Assembly (NCBI RefSeq): GCF_025244905.1
Contig: NZ_CP104285.1
Location: 1,798,001 to 1,862,000, forward strand
Reading direction: 5' to 3'
Origin: Enterobacter mori
GTDB lineage: Bacteria; Pseudomonadota; Gammaproteobacteria; Enterobacterales; Enterobacteriaceae
Length of the DNA stretch: 64,000 bases
The notes under the pieces were generated by a model. It was not told where the DNA came from, made no database searches, and worked only from the letters and a program-made list of their open reading frames with translations. Made by a program: the position numbers and the translations under genes. Every line of letters starts with the position of its first letter. Positions within the stretch are counted from its first letter, which is position 1. Below are positions 43,528 through 51,625 of the stretch, piece after piece.

Positions 43528-44778
43528 ATGGAAAGCAAAGTAGTTGTTCCGGCGGAAGGTAAAAAGATCACCCTGCAAAACGGCAAGATTAACGTTCCTC
43601 ACAATCCGATTATCCCGTTCATTGAAGGCGACGGTATCGGTATAGACGTTACCCCGGCAATGCTGAAAGTGGTTGATGCCGCTGTTGAGAAAGCCTACAA
43701 AGGCGAGCGTAAAATTTCCTGGATGGAAATTTACACCGGTGAGAAATCTACTCAAGTTTATGGCCAGGATGTCTGGCTGCCAGCAGAAACGCTGGACCTG
43801 ATCCGCGACTACCGCGTTGCTATTAAAGGCCCACTGACGACGCCAGTTGGCGGCGGTATCCGTTCCCTGAACGTGGCACTGCGTCAGGAGCTGGACCTGT
43901 ACGTGTGTCTGCGTCCGGTTCGTTACTATCAGGGCACCCCAAGCCCGGTTAAGCACCCTGAACTGACCGACATGGTTATCTTCCGCGAAAACTCAGAAGA
44001 CATCTACGCAGGTATCGAATGGAAAGCGGACTCTGCTGACGCAGAAAAAGTGATTAAATTCCTGCGCGAAGAGATGGGCGTGAAGAAAATTCGTTTCCCT
44101 GAACATTGCGGTATCGGCATCAAACCATGCTCAGAAGACGGTACCAAGCGTCTGGTGCGTGCGGCCATCGAATACGCGATCACCAACGACCGTGACTCTG
44201 TGACCCTGGTTCACAAAGGCAACATCATGAAGTTCACCGAAGGCGCGTTCAAAGACTGGGGCTACCAGTTGGCGACCGAAGAGTTCGGCGGTGAGCTGAT
44301 CGACGGCGGCCCATGGCAGAAGATCAAGAACCCTAACACCGGAAAAGAGATCATCATCAAAGATGTGATCGCCGATGCGTTCCTGCAGCAGATCCTGCTG
44401 CGTCCTGCTGAATACGACGTAATCGCCTGTATGAACCTGAATGGTGACTACATCTCTGACGCCCTGGCAGCGCAGGTTGGCGGTATCGGTATCGCCCCAG
44501 GCGCGAACATCGGTGACGAGTGCGCCCTGTTCGAAGCGACCCACGGTACTGCGCCTAAATACGCAGGCCAGGACAAAGTGAACCCAGGCTCTATCATCCT
44601 GTCCGCAGAGATGATGCTGCGTCATATGGAATGGTTCGAAGCCGCAGACCTGATCGTTAAAGGTATGGAAGGCGCGATTAACGCCAAAACCGTCACCTAT
44701 GACTTCGAACGTCTGATGGAAGGCGCTAAGCTGCTGAAATGTTCAGAGTTTGGCGACGCGATTATCGCGAACATGTAA
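43528..44778 (+). CDS. icd: isocitrate dehydrogenase, NADP-dependent
   Basis: 416 aa, full E. coli length. Ser113 of the phosphorylation site is in [12 protein letters not shown]. The Mg-binding region [19 protein letters not shown] and the cofactor loop [17 protein letters not shown] are intact. A TCA-cycle enzyme switched off by AceK phosphorylation. GAGAGG lies 5 nt before the ATG. This gene is the insertion site of e14 and phage 21 in other strains, but its 3' end here shows no sign of prophage. Confidence 0.98.
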   Translation: MESKVVVPAEGKKITLQNGKINVPHNPIIPFIEGDGIGIDVTPAMLKVVDAAVEKAYKGERKISWMEIYTGEKSTQVYGQDVWLPAETLDLIRDYRVAIKGPLTTPVGGGIRSLNVALRQELDLYVCLRPVRYYQGTPSPVKHPELTDMVIFRENSEDIYAGIEWKADSADAEKVIKFLREEMGVKKIRFPEHCGIGIKPCSEDGTKRLVRAAIEYAITNDRDSVTLVHKGNIMKFTEGAFKDWGYQLATEEFGGELIDGGPWQKIKNPNTGKEIIIKDVIADAFLQQILLRPAEYDVIACMNLNGDYISDALAAQVGGIGIAPGANIGDECALFEATHGTAPKYAGQDKVNPGSIILSAEMMLRHMEWFEAADLIVKGMEGAINAKTVTYDFERLMEGAKLLKCSEFGDAIIANM

Positions 44779-44801
44779 TCCAGATTCTGGGTTAAACAAG
44801 A

Positions 44802-44830
44802 GCGGGGGCCTGAGGGTTCCCGTTTTTTTT
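44802..44830 (+). terminator. rho-independent terminator of icd
   Basis: GCGGGGGCCTGAGGGTTCCC then G and eight T, 24 nt past the stop; stem CGGGGG/TTCCCG with G.T pairs. Confidence 0.7.
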
Positions 44831-44912
44831 GCCTTTGCGACGTTGACTCCAGGCTTTGGTCAGGGGATATACTCGCTACAATCCTCTTTAACTGTCAGAC
44901 TCAAGAATGATT

Positions 44913-45158
44913 ATGAACAACGAAACCCCACTTAAATTTTATGACATCGTCGATGAATACTCGACGGAAGCGGCTGAAGCTGTAAGCGAATCTGAGCGTG
45001 ACGGCCTGGCTCAGTATTTCCAGCTGTTGCTTACCCGTTTGGCAAATAACGAAGAGATCAGCGAAGAAGCCCAGCAAGAGATGGCCAGCACAGCAGGGAT
45101 CCGCACGATGCGGATAGATGATGTTGCGAACTTCCTTAACCAGTGGGGCAACGAGTAA
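44913..45158 (+). CDS. ymjA: DUF2543 family protein YmjA
   Basis: 81 aa from ATG 44913 ([21 protein letters not shown]); ATG at 44907 is in frame. The C-terminus [20 protein letters not shown] and FLNQWGNE is the DUF2543/YmjA signature. Small acidic helical protein, function unknown. Here it directly follows icd, unlike in E. coli. Confidence 0.82.
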   Translation: MNNETPLKFYDIVDEYSTEAAEAVSESERDGLAQYFQLLLTRLANNEEISEEAQQEMASTAGIRTMRIDDVANFLNQWGNE

Positions 45159-45463
45159 CGCCGGGGTGCTGTCTGAATGAGGGTTGCATGCCAACGTCAT
45201 CTATTAATGTTTTAATGTCGGAAGATATTAATTCCCGATAATTAACTTCCTGAATATGCATACGGGCTAACGCATTTTTAATGCGTTAGCCAGTTATCAA
45301 TGCCTCAGGAATTTTATTCCGTGAATACTTCCAGCTTAAAACCAATACTGGTGGTTTCATTTGCATGGCTTAAGTACAATTTATTTTCCTCTTATACTGA
45401 CCTTTGTTACAGTGACAAGAGTTGTCAGCCAGGGATATCAGGCGTGATAAGGTGGATTAGCTC
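45159..45463 (+). other. 305-bp gap with a strong hairpin
   Basis: A perfect 12-bp inverted repeat, GGCTAACGCATT / AATGCGTTAGCC around TTT (45265-45291), with no T-run after it. Several TTAAT-rich segments precede the diguanylate cyclase gene. No gene seen. Confidence 0.6.
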
Positions 45464-46936
45464 GTGCATGTGAAAAACGCGTTTAACACAACAACCATTA
45501 CCGTCATCATCGTCTCACTGATTATTTCGCTGTCGCTTGTCGTTCAGATCGCCACGTCCAGACAGCAATCAATTCAACAAATTAATACCAGCGTTGCCAA
45601 CCTCAGCCATACCCTTGATGTGTACACTGAGGGGATTATGCGCCAAAGTGAAATGTTGATTACCACTGTTTCTGACATGATTGAAATTTATGGCATGACG
45701 CCGCAGCAGGCTGTGAATATTCAGCGGATAATAACAAATCAGGATGATTTACTTTCTCAGATAAATAATGTCGTCGTTTACGATGCGAAAGGGGATATCT
45801 TCACGGCATTGCATGAGGGGTTTTCCGGTTCCCGTAAAGGGGCAGACAGGCCATTTTTTGTGTATCACCAAGAAAATAAAAGTCCGCAGATTTTTATTGG
45901 TCAACCTGTGGTGAGCAGAACAAACGGTAAATGGGTGATTACCATCAGTCGACGCCTGGAAACGCACTCGGGGGCCTTTAACGGGGTTGTTGTGGTTACG
46001 CTGGGTATCGAAAACTTTCTTGCGCTATACGGACAGATTAACATTGGTCATTCCGGGGTTATTGGTTTAACGACGCAAACAGGTGTATTACTGGTTCGGC
46101 ACCCTTTTAAAAATAACTATATTGGCGCGATTGTTTCTGACTCCCCCCTCTTTAAGGAGTATCTCAAGGTACAGAATGCCGGGATAGCCAGTTCCGTCTC
46201 GCGGTTTGATAAAATCGAACGCATCTACGCGTTTGAGAAAAACAGACGCTACGGTTTGGTGACGACCGTGGCGGTCAGCAAGGAGGAGGCGCTTTCTCCC
46301 TGGCGCAAGCAGGCCATTCAGCTCGCCGTTGTAATTGTTATTTTAACCGCCGTGCTGATCGTGGCTTCCTACTTTTTGTATGTAGACTTATCCAGAAAAA
46401 ACCGGGTTAACAAAGAGCTTCAGATCATTGCCTCCGAAGATGCATTGACCGGGCTTTTCAATCGCCGCGCATTTGATGAAAAGATCCTGTCTGAAATTGC
46501 GCGCTGTGCGGCTGACAATTCGCCGATTTCAGTGCTGATTGTGGATGCCGATTTCTTCAAAAAATACAATGACAACTATGGGCACCCGGAAGGGGATCGC
46601 TGTCTTAGCCTTCTGGGAGATTGCCTCAGGAAAAGCCTTACCCGGGACAACCAAATTGTGGCGAGATACGGCGGCGAGGAATTTGCGCTCATCTTGCCTG
46701 ACACCGATATCGAGGAGGCGTGTCGCCTTGGCAAATCGATTATTCGCAATGTCTGTTCCCTGAATATTGAACACGATTTCAGCCCCTTTGGGCGGGTAAC
46801 GGTAAGCGTAGGGGTCTCCACCGCGCGTGCCGTGGAAATTGCAGGCAGCCAGCAGAACATTATTATCGCTGCCGATCGTGCGCTCTATCAGGCAAAACGG
46901 GCCGGACGAAACCAGCATGCCTTTATTGCAGTATGA
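45464..46936 (+). CDS. membrane diguanylate cyclase (dCache-like sensor + GGDEF)
   Basis: 490 aa from GTG 45464 (second GTG at 45470), with AAGGTGG upstream. TM1 at ~10-30 (TITVIIVSLIISLSLVVQIA), periplasmic PDC/dCache-type sensor ~35-280 (FFVYHQENKSPQIFIGQPVV), TM2 ~285-308 (LAVVIVILTAVLIVASYFLY), then GGDEF domain ~325-488 with ARYGGEEFALILPD. The expected inhibitory site upstream reads RDNQ instead of RxxD, so feedback inhibition may be lacking. Should make c-di-GMP in response to a periplasmic signal. Confidence 0.9.
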   Translation: MHVKNAFNTTTITVIIVSLIISLSLVVQIATSRQQSIQQINTSVANLSHTLDVYTEGIMRQSEMLITTVSDMIEIYGMTPQQAVNIQRIITNQDDLLSQINNVVVYDAKGDIFTALHEGFSGSRKGADRPFFVYHQENKSPQIFIGQPVVSRTNGKWVITISRRLETHSGAFNGVVVVTLGIENFLALYGQINIGHSGVIGLTTQTGVLLVRHPFKNNYIGAIVSDSPLFKEYLKVQNAGIASSVSRFDKIERIYAFEKNRRYGLVTTVAVSKEEALSPWRKQAIQLAVVIVILTAVLIVASYFLYVDLSRKNRVNKELQIIASEDALTGLFNRRAFDEKILSEIARCAADNSPISVLIVDADFFKKYNDNYGHPEGDRCLSLLGDCLRKSLTRDNQIVARYGGEEFALILPDTDIEEACRLGKSIIRNVCSLNIEHDFSPFGRVTVSVGVSTARAVEIAGSQQNIIIAADRALYQAKRAGRNQHAFIAV

Positions 46937-46954
46937 TGTATCTGTCTTGCAGGC

Positions 46955-47040
46955 AAAAAAAAGCCCACTCAAGAGTGGGCAAGAAATACTGGAAGCAATG
47001 TGAGCAATGTCGTACTGAATACCTGAGCATTTCACTCAAC
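46955..47040 (-). ncRNA. RyhB-2-like iron-responsive small RNA (RfrB/IsrE)
   Basis: On the minus strand, 46991-47010 reads ACATTGCTCACATTGCTTCC, the conserved pairing core of RyhB, followed by AGTATTTCTT and a terminator GCCCACTC-TTGA-GTGGGC then eight T (to 46955). A Fur-type palindrome lies just upstream (47050-47072). Salmonella RyhB-2 (RfrB/IsrE) lies next to yeaQ, as this one does. RyhB RNAs act with Hfq to repress iron-using proteins under iron shortage. The 5' end (~47040) is an estimate. Confidence 0.85.
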
Positions 47041-47049
47041 TATTCAGTA

Positions 47050-47072
47050 TTGAGAAAGATAATCTTTCTCAA
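47050..47072. promoter_or_regulatory. Fur box controlling the RyhB-like RNA
   Basis: Perfect palindrome TTGAGAAAGAT-A-ATCTTTCTCAA. Its 19-bp centre GAGAAAGATAATCTTTCTC matches 15 of 19 bases of the Fur consensus GATAATGATAATCATTATC. It sits where the promoter of the minus-strand RNA must be. Confidence 0.8.
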
Positions 47073-47236
47073 CAAAAGATGCAACCCCACACTTCATGTG
47101 GAACGGCTTTTTTTATAGGTCAGATTTTACTCAATCAAACCCTGTGATGCTTATCACAAATTTCCTTTCTTAAATCCTGTGCTATCCTTTTCTGTGTCGT
47201 TGATTTAATGACAAAAACCATACAGAGAGGAAAGCT

Positions 47237-47485
47237 ATGGGAATTTTATCCTGGATTATCTTTGGGCTGATTGCGGGGATCCTGGCGAAGTGGATTATGC
47301 CAGGCAAAGATGGTGGTGGGTTCTTCGTAACCGTAATACTGGGGATCGTGGGTGCAGTCGTTGGCGGCTGGATCAGTACCCTGTTCGGGTTTGGCAAAGT
47401 AGATGGCTTCAATTTTGGCAGCTTTGCCGTCGCGGTGATTGGTGCCCTGGTGGTTCTGTTTATCTACAGAAAAATCAAAAGCTAG
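47237..47485 (+). CDS. yeaQ: GlsB/YeaQ/YmgE family stress-response membrane protein
   Basis: 82 aa, three membrane segments, glycine-rich: GILSWIIFGLIAGILAKWIM, GGFFVTVILGIVGAVVGGWI, FGSFAVAVIGALVVLFIYRK. Nearly identical to E. coli YeaQ. GAGAGGAAAG precedes the ATG. Its terminator is broken by the IS at 47517. Confidence 0.96.
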   Translation: MGILSWIIFGLIAGILAKWIMPGKDGGGFFVTVILGIVGAVVGGWISTLFGFGKVDGFNFGSFAVAVIGALVVLFIYRKIKS

Positions 47486-47499
47486 CTCTGTTATTTGCT

Positions 47500-47516
47500 A
47501 AAAAAGGCTGCCAGAT
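47500..47516. terminator. left half of a bidirectional terminator split by the IS
   Basis: AAAAAAGGCTGCC (47500-47512) plus loop AGAT. The other arm, GGCGGCCTTTTT, is at 48961-48972. Rejoined without the IS and one AGAT copy they form a stem of 12 pairs with A and T runs on both sides, able to end both yeaQ (plus) and yoaKJ (minus) transcripts. Confidence 0.85.
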
Positions 47517-47546
47517 TGAAGTGAACCCCATATATTGGACACTTTC

Positions 47547-48380
47547 TTAACTGGCGGCTGACATAGCCTGAGTTCGGTATTGTACTGGACTCAGGCCGTT
47601 TAGTTTTAGCTTGATTCGTTCGTTGTTGTAATAATGGATGTACTCTTCCACTACTTTTCGTAGATGGTCCGTATTTTCATACTCTTCGTGGTACCAACAT
47701 TCTGTCTTCAACAGACCAAAAAAGTTTTCTATCACTGCATTGTCCAGACAGTTTCCTTTGCGCGACATGCTTTGCTCTATACCTTTAACCTTAAGCTTTT
47801 CCTGATACCGTGCCATCTGATATTGCCAGCCCTGATCAGAGTGCAGTATCGGTCTTTCATCTGGCTTTAGCCGCTGTATGGCCTTGCTGAGCATGTTGTC
47901 GACCAGGTTCATTCCCGGATGCGTCGTCATATGCCAGGCTATTATCTCGCTGTTATACAGATCCAGCACTGGTGACAAATATAGCTTTGTCCCTTTTACG
48001 TTGAACTCGGTCACGTCTGTAACCCATTTCTGGTTTGGACTGCTGGCCTTAAAATTACGAGACAGGATGTTTGGTGCGATTTTACCGTAGGTACCTTTGT
48101 ATGACTGATACTTCTTGCTTCTCAGGCATGAGGCCAGCCCCATCTTACGCATCAGTTTTCGTACTGTTTTATGATTTATGCCGTAGCCTTCATTGCGCAA
48201 CGCCAGGGTAATGCGGCGGTAACCATATCGTCCTTTATGATAATGAAACAGTGCGGCTATTCTTTGCTGTTCGCCCTCATAGCGCTCTCCACTGTCCTCC
48301 GCCCTAACGTGCCAGTAGTAAGTGCTGCGAGGCAATCCTGCTATATGAAGCAGCATCCTCAGGTTATGGTTTTGCCTCAA
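47547..48380 (-). CDS. IS3-family transposase OrfB (DDE catalytic part)
   Basis: 277 aa. HTH_21-like region ~40-95, then the rve integrase core with Asp in WVTDVTEFNVKGTKLYLSPV, Asp in ILHSDQGWQYQ and Glu in NAVIENFFGLLKTECWY (the DDE triad). The C-terminus YNNERIKLKLNGLSPVQYRT is typical. The frame is open upstream of the ATG (IITELRQNHNLRM), so the active enzyme is the OrfAB fusion made by a -1 shift at the end of orfA. Confidence 0.95.
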   Translation of the reverse strand: MRQNHNLRMLLHIAGLPRSTYYWHVRAEDSGERYEGEQQRIAALFHYHKGRYGYRRITLALRNEGYGINHKTVRKLMRKMGLASCLRSKKYQSYKGTYGKIAPNILSRNFKASSPNQKWVTDVTEFNVKGTKLYLSPVLDLYNSEIIAWHMTTHPGMNLVDNMLSKAIQRLKPDERPILHSDQGWQYQMARYQEKLKVKGIEQSMSRKGNCLDNAVIENFFGLLKTECWYHEEYENTDHLRKVVEEYIHYYNNERIKLKLNGLSPVQYRTQAMSAAS

Positions 48381-48388
48381 TTCGGTAA

Positions 48389-48904
48389 TTATTTTTGCTT
48401 TGTCTTCTGCTTTTCCCGAATCAAGGCCTGAAGCTTTTTTAGGTAGGCATTTTCCGCCCTCAAGTATTCAAGCTCTTCTTCAACGCTCTGAAACGCTGGA
48501 GGGGAATTTTTAAGTTTTTTATCTGACGTTTCGTTCTTACCAGACTTCACCGGACGCCCTCTGGGTTTATCTTGTAAGGCAATAACACCGCCTTCACGGT
48601 AAAGGCGCTCCCACTTGCTGACAGTATAAGCGGTTGCGATGCAAAACTCCGCCGCAGCTTTCCGGGATGACTTGTTATGTTGCTGCATCCAGAGCACAAC
48701 AGACTCTTTGAACTCAGCAGAGTAAGCTCTGGTAGGAATGGAAAAACCGTTCACCCCGTTCACTTTCCAGTGTTCAGTCCAGCGTCTGACCGCTCCGTGA
48801 TCGACGCCGAACAGCCTGGCCGTTTTCTTTGCACCGTCACCACTGTTCAGATAGTGGAGAACAACTTGTTGCTTGAATTCAGATGAATATTTTTTTCTGC
48901 CCAT
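48389..48904 (-). CDS. IS3-family transposase OrfA
   Basis: 171 aa, identical to the protein at 232-747: two helix-turn-helix modules (~5-50, ~60-110) and a C-terminal leucine zipper (EEELEYLRAENAYLKKLQAL). It ends nine bases before the orfB ATG in another frame, with the A-rich shift region CAAAAATAA between. Confidence 0.94.
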   Translation of the reverse strand: MGRKKYSSEFKQQVVLHYLNSGDGAKKTARLFGVDHGAVRRWTEHWKVNGVNGFSIPTRAYSAEFKESVVLWMQQHNKSSRKAAAEFCIATAYTVSKWERLYREGGVIALQDKPRGRPVKSGKNETSDKKLKNSPPAFQSVEEELEYLRAENAYLKKLQALIREKQKTKQK

Positions 48905-48960
48905 TGAAACGCAAAACCCCTAATCGTTGGATGTCCAACTTTCGGGGTTCACTTCAAGAT

Positions 48961-48972
48961 GGCGGCCTTTTT
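48961..48972. terminator. right half of the bidirectional terminator split by the IS
   Basis: GGCGGCCTTTTT, the arm that pairs with 47500-47512. It now lies 1.4 kb from its partner. Confidence 0.8.
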
Positions 48973-48983
48973 ACATTGGAGGT

Positions 48984-49058
48984 TTACCACCAGCCGAACT
49001 GTGAACCTGCTACTGCCACGATTGCCACAACCAACATAATGAGGGTAGTTTTTCTCAT
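48984..49058 (-). CDS. yoaJ: small membrane protein YoaJ
   Basis: 24 aa: MRKTTLIMLVVAIVAVAGSQ then FGWW. A single hydrophobic helix with the FGWW/LGWW end typical of E. coli YoaJ. The ATG follows the yoaK stop directly (TAA-ATG). Function unknown; known in E. coli as a stress-related small inner-membrane protein. Confidence 0.85.
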   Translation of the reverse strand: MRKTTLIMLVVAIVAVAGSQFGWW

Positions 49059-49157
49059 TTATGCCCCCGGCGCAGCGTAACCGCCAATGAAAAACCAGGC
49101 CAAAAAAATCACCGCCGTTATAAAAATAACAACCGGGAAGAGGATCCCTATTCGCAT
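49059..49157 (-). CDS. yoaK: small membrane protein YoaK
   Basis: 32 aa: MRIGILFPVVIFITAVIFLA then WFFIGGYAAPGA, almost the same as E. coli YoaK. One membrane helix. AAAGGTGATGGC lies before the ATG. Forms an operon with yoaJ and sits after dgcP, as in E. coli. Confidence 0.88.
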   Translation of the reverse strand: MRIGILFPVVIFITAVIFLAWFFIGGYAAPGA

Positions 49158-49202
49158 GCCATCACCTTTATCGTTTTACGTAACGCCGTAGAGTGTACGG
49201 GG

Positions 49203-50231
49203 TTAATCTATCGTGAGAAAGCGTGTTTTGCTTTTTCCTTTTTTGTCTTGATACATCGCCATATCTGCCGCCTGTAACGCGCTGTCCGCATCGGTACTGG
49301 CGGGATCAACTTCCACGATGCCCAGACTCGCACCCGGATACACAATATGAACCTGACCGAGCCAGTATTCACCCGCAATGCGAGCGCTAAGCTGGGTTTT
49401 CAGCAGATTAATTTGCGTCCTTTCGGCTTCTTCTGTGCTTTGACTCAGACAGGCTACCAGAAACTCATCGCCGCCTAATCTTCCGACGATCTCGTCCTCG
49501 GTCTGTTCGTCAGTGAGTCGCTTGCCCACTTCGATCAGGAATCGATCGCCCGTCTCATGCCCGAAGCGATCGTTAATCAGTTTGAAATCATCCAAATCGA
49601 TAAACGCAATAATGGCGTTGCGTTTAAGGTGTTTAGCTAAGGAAAACAGGGTGGTGAGATTCTCGAAAATCGCCCGACGGTTGGGTAACCCTGTGAGAGC
49701 ATCGGTATAAGAGTGGGCGATAAGGGCTGCATTGGCTTCGCGAAGCTGGGCCACCAGAGATTCTTTCTGAATGTACTGTGCAATTAAACCGGCAAACAGC
49801 TTCAGCACTTGTTCACCGCGCTCGCTAAGCTGCTTCTTCTCCGTGCTGGTCGCGCACAGGGTCCCATAAATCGAACCATCAGCCAGGTGAATAGGGATAC
49901 TCATGTAGGTTGTAATTCCAAGCGCTTTTGCGGCTTCGCACTCAGGCCAGCGACCCGCCACGTCGTTGCTGAACAGCGTATCGCTGTCTATCGCACGCTT
50001 GCACAGGGTGTCCCCCCACGAAACGCTCAGCCCTTCAGGGATCTGCATCTGCTTACTGTTGCGGGCATAAAGAATATGCTGCAACCGCGCGTTGATATCC
50101 ACCTTTGTCAGGTAGGTGGATTCCATTTCGGTCACAATTTCCAGCATCTCCAGCAGCTGGCGTACAAGACTTTCTAAGGATTGCTCGGTGGCGAGTGTTT
50201 CAGAAACACGGGCAAGGATGATATCCGACAT
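49203..50231 (-). CDS. dgcP: diguanylate cyclase DgcP (GAF + GGDEF)
   Basis: 342 aa from ATG 50231 (MSDIILARVSETLATEQSLE), one residue longer than E. coli DgcP (YeaP); in-frame ATGs further up exist. GAF domain ~15-160 (ITTYMSIPIHLADGSIYGTL), then GGDEF ~180-340 with GRLGGDEFLVACL and FIDLDDFKLINDRFGH. Makes c-di-GMP. No RxxD inhibitory site. Confidence 0.94.
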   Translation of the reverse strand: MSDIILARVSETLATEQSLESLVRQLLEMLEIVTEMESTYLTKVDINARLQHILYARNSKQMQIPEGLSVSWGDTLCKRAIDSDTLFSNDVAGRWPECEAAKALGITTYMSIPIHLADGSIYGTLCATSTEKKQLSERGEQVLKLFAGLIAQYIQKESLVAQLREANAALIAHSYTDALTGLPNRRAIFENLTTLFSLAKHLKRNAIIAFIDLDDFKLINDRFGHETGDRFLIEVGKRLTDEQTEDEIVGRLGGDEFLVACLSQSTEEAERTQINLLKTQLSARIAGEYWLGQVHIVYPGASLGIVEVDPASTDADSALQAADMAMYQDKKGKSKTRFLTID

Positions 50232-50538
50232 GACGTGGGTTGACTCCCATACAGAAGACGTCTGCATCTGCATGTTATGCTGAAATTTTCCAATTTCGAC
50301 ATAGTAAAACATGAATATAACAAATTTTATACATTCTCCGGGACGATTCTGGAGACAAAAAGGCCCCGGTGCAGAGACCGGGGCAAAGACATCTTGATTA
50401 CGGAATGATGTTCTCTGGTCATATCGAGAACACGCAACACTGTAAGGGTAAAAAGTGCAGTTACGATGGAGAAATCATGGAGAAAACCCTCCTGACCCGT
50501 TACCCTGACGTTTTCAGGACGCTTTAAGGATCGCGATG

Positions 50539-50793
50539 ATGAAATATCTGTTACTGGCGCTGGCGTTACCGCTCGCGGCATGCACAACAAAAGCCACTCA
50601 ACCTGACGCCCCAATGCCGCCGCAGGCGGTAGGTATGGCGAACCCGGCCTCCGTTTACTGCCTGGAGAAAGGTGGCGAACAGATCCCGGTGCAAAGTCCG
50701 CAGGGGGTGCGTACCGAGTGCAAACTGCCTGGCGGTGAAGTGATTGATGAATGGGACCTCTACCGTCGCGACCACCCGCAACCTGCCAGGTGA
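50539..50793 (+). CDS. yoaF: DUF333 lipoprotein YoaF
   Basis: 84 aa. Signal peptide KYLLLALALPLAAC with lipobox LAAC; the mature part starts at this Cys. DUF333 core GMANPASVYCLEKGG ... GGEVIDEWDLYRRDHP. AAGGA is 8 nt upstream of ATG 50539 (ATG 50536 adds one Met). Outer-membrane lipoprotein of unknown role. Confidence 0.92.
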   Translation: MKYLLLALALPLAACTTKATQPDAPMPPQAVGMANPASVYCLEKGGEQIPVQSPQGVRTECKLPGGEVIDEWDLYRRDHPQPAR

Positions 50794-50873
50794 CAGCGGG
50801 CTACTGTCTGCGATACACTTCTCTTTAGGATTATTCTTAGCCAGTTTCTGGCGATATTGACCGCGAGAGAAGT

Positions 50874-51179
50874 ATGTTTCAGTTAAAGCCGGGCAGCCTG
50901 GCGATAATCATTGGCGCGCGTACGCCAGCTGGCCGCCGCAATGTTGGAAAATCGGTGGAGCTGTTTGGTCTTTGCCAGCCAGGTCAGCGTTTTGTTAATC
51001 CAGTAAACGGCGTGATGACGCAGCTGCCTGCAACGGCGGATCGTGCGCTGTGGCTGGTGACGGGAGATATCTATGCGTTTGATAATCAGCATGGTTTTGC
51101 GTTTGTCCGTCCGGAACATCTGCTGCCGCTGACGCCGGACGAAACATCGCAGACCTGTGATGAACTGACGATCGGTTGA
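50874..51179 (+). CDS. conserved hypothetical protein
   Basis: 101 aa, soluble. Beta-rich small domain: LKPGSLAIIIGARTPAGRRNVGKSVELFGLCQPGQRF ... RALWLVTGDIYAFDNQHGFAFVRPEHLLPL. Resembles small SH3-like barrels in its strand pattern. No family recognised. GAGAGAAGT precedes the ATG. It ends next to the yeaO stop, convergent, with no gap. Confidence 0.7.
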   Translation: MFQLKPGSLAIIIGARTPAGRRNVGKSVELFGLCQPGQRFVNPVNGVMTQLPATADRALWLVTGDIYAFDNQHGFAFVRPEHLLPLTPDETSQTCDELTIG

Positions 51180-51524
51180 TTACAGATGGCGCAGCCAGTC
51201 AGCCAAAACCAGGGCATGATTTTGCGCCGTGTCTTTAGCGCCGTAGAGCAGAGTTAAGGTCTGCGTGTTTGCCAGAGCTGCCAGACGCTGGCCTTCGTCC
51301 TTATGCTGCGCCAGCTCTTCCCGATACGCCTTACTGAAGGCAGTAAAATCAATCGTTTCGCTATGAAATGCTTTGCGCAATTCGTTTGAAGGCGTGAGCG
51401 TTTTACACCATTCATCATACGCGAGGTCTGTTTTTTTCACCCCGCGTGGCCACAACCGGTCTACCAGAACCCGATAACCATCCTCCTGACTGGCCCGATC
51501 GTACAGGCGCTTGCACTGAATCAT
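51180..51524 (-). CDS. yeaO: DUF488 family protein YeaO
   Basis: 114 aa. DUF488 signature RLYDRASQEDGYRVLVDRLWPRGVKK and LTLLYGAKDTAQNHALVLADWL. Close to E. coli YeaO. Function unknown; the family is often linked to metal or nucleotide stress. Confidence 0.94.
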   Translation of the reverse strand: MIQCKRLYDRASQEDGYRVLVDRLWPRGVKKTDLAYDEWCKTLTPSNELRKAFHSETIDFTAFSKAYREELAQHKDEGQRLAALANTQTLTLLYGAKDTAQNHALVLADWLRHL

Positions 51525-51625
51525 ATTTCACCCCTCCCAATTTAAGGTATTGTGATAATTGCAGAAGATCGGTAGTCTGAGGTTCCTTATGTTATCTGAT
51601 AATACTTTGGCATAAGGACTCCCTC

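Larger units (their letters stand above)
47517..48956 (-). mobile_element. complete IS3-family insertion sequence (IS150-like), 1440 bp
   Basis: Ends are inverted: TGAAGTGAACCCCATATATT at 47517 and, read from the other side, TGAAGTGAACCCCGAAAGTT at 48956. A 4-bp direct repeat AGAT flanks it (47513-47516 and 48957-48960), the target duplication. It holds orfA and orfB on the minus strand. Its right 799 bp equal the copy at the window start. The insertion is in the loop of a terminator hairpin. Confidence 0.97.

Noticed and set aside
43528..44778. Prophage attachment in icd
   Set aside because: icd is a common phage site, but here its 3' end is followed by its own terminator and ymjA, with no duplicated icd end or integrase.
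47087..47113. Terminator CCACA-CTTCA-TGTGG with a later T-run between the RyhB-like RNA and yeaQ
   Set aside because: The stem is only 5 bp and is separated from the T-run by ACGGC; too weak to call.
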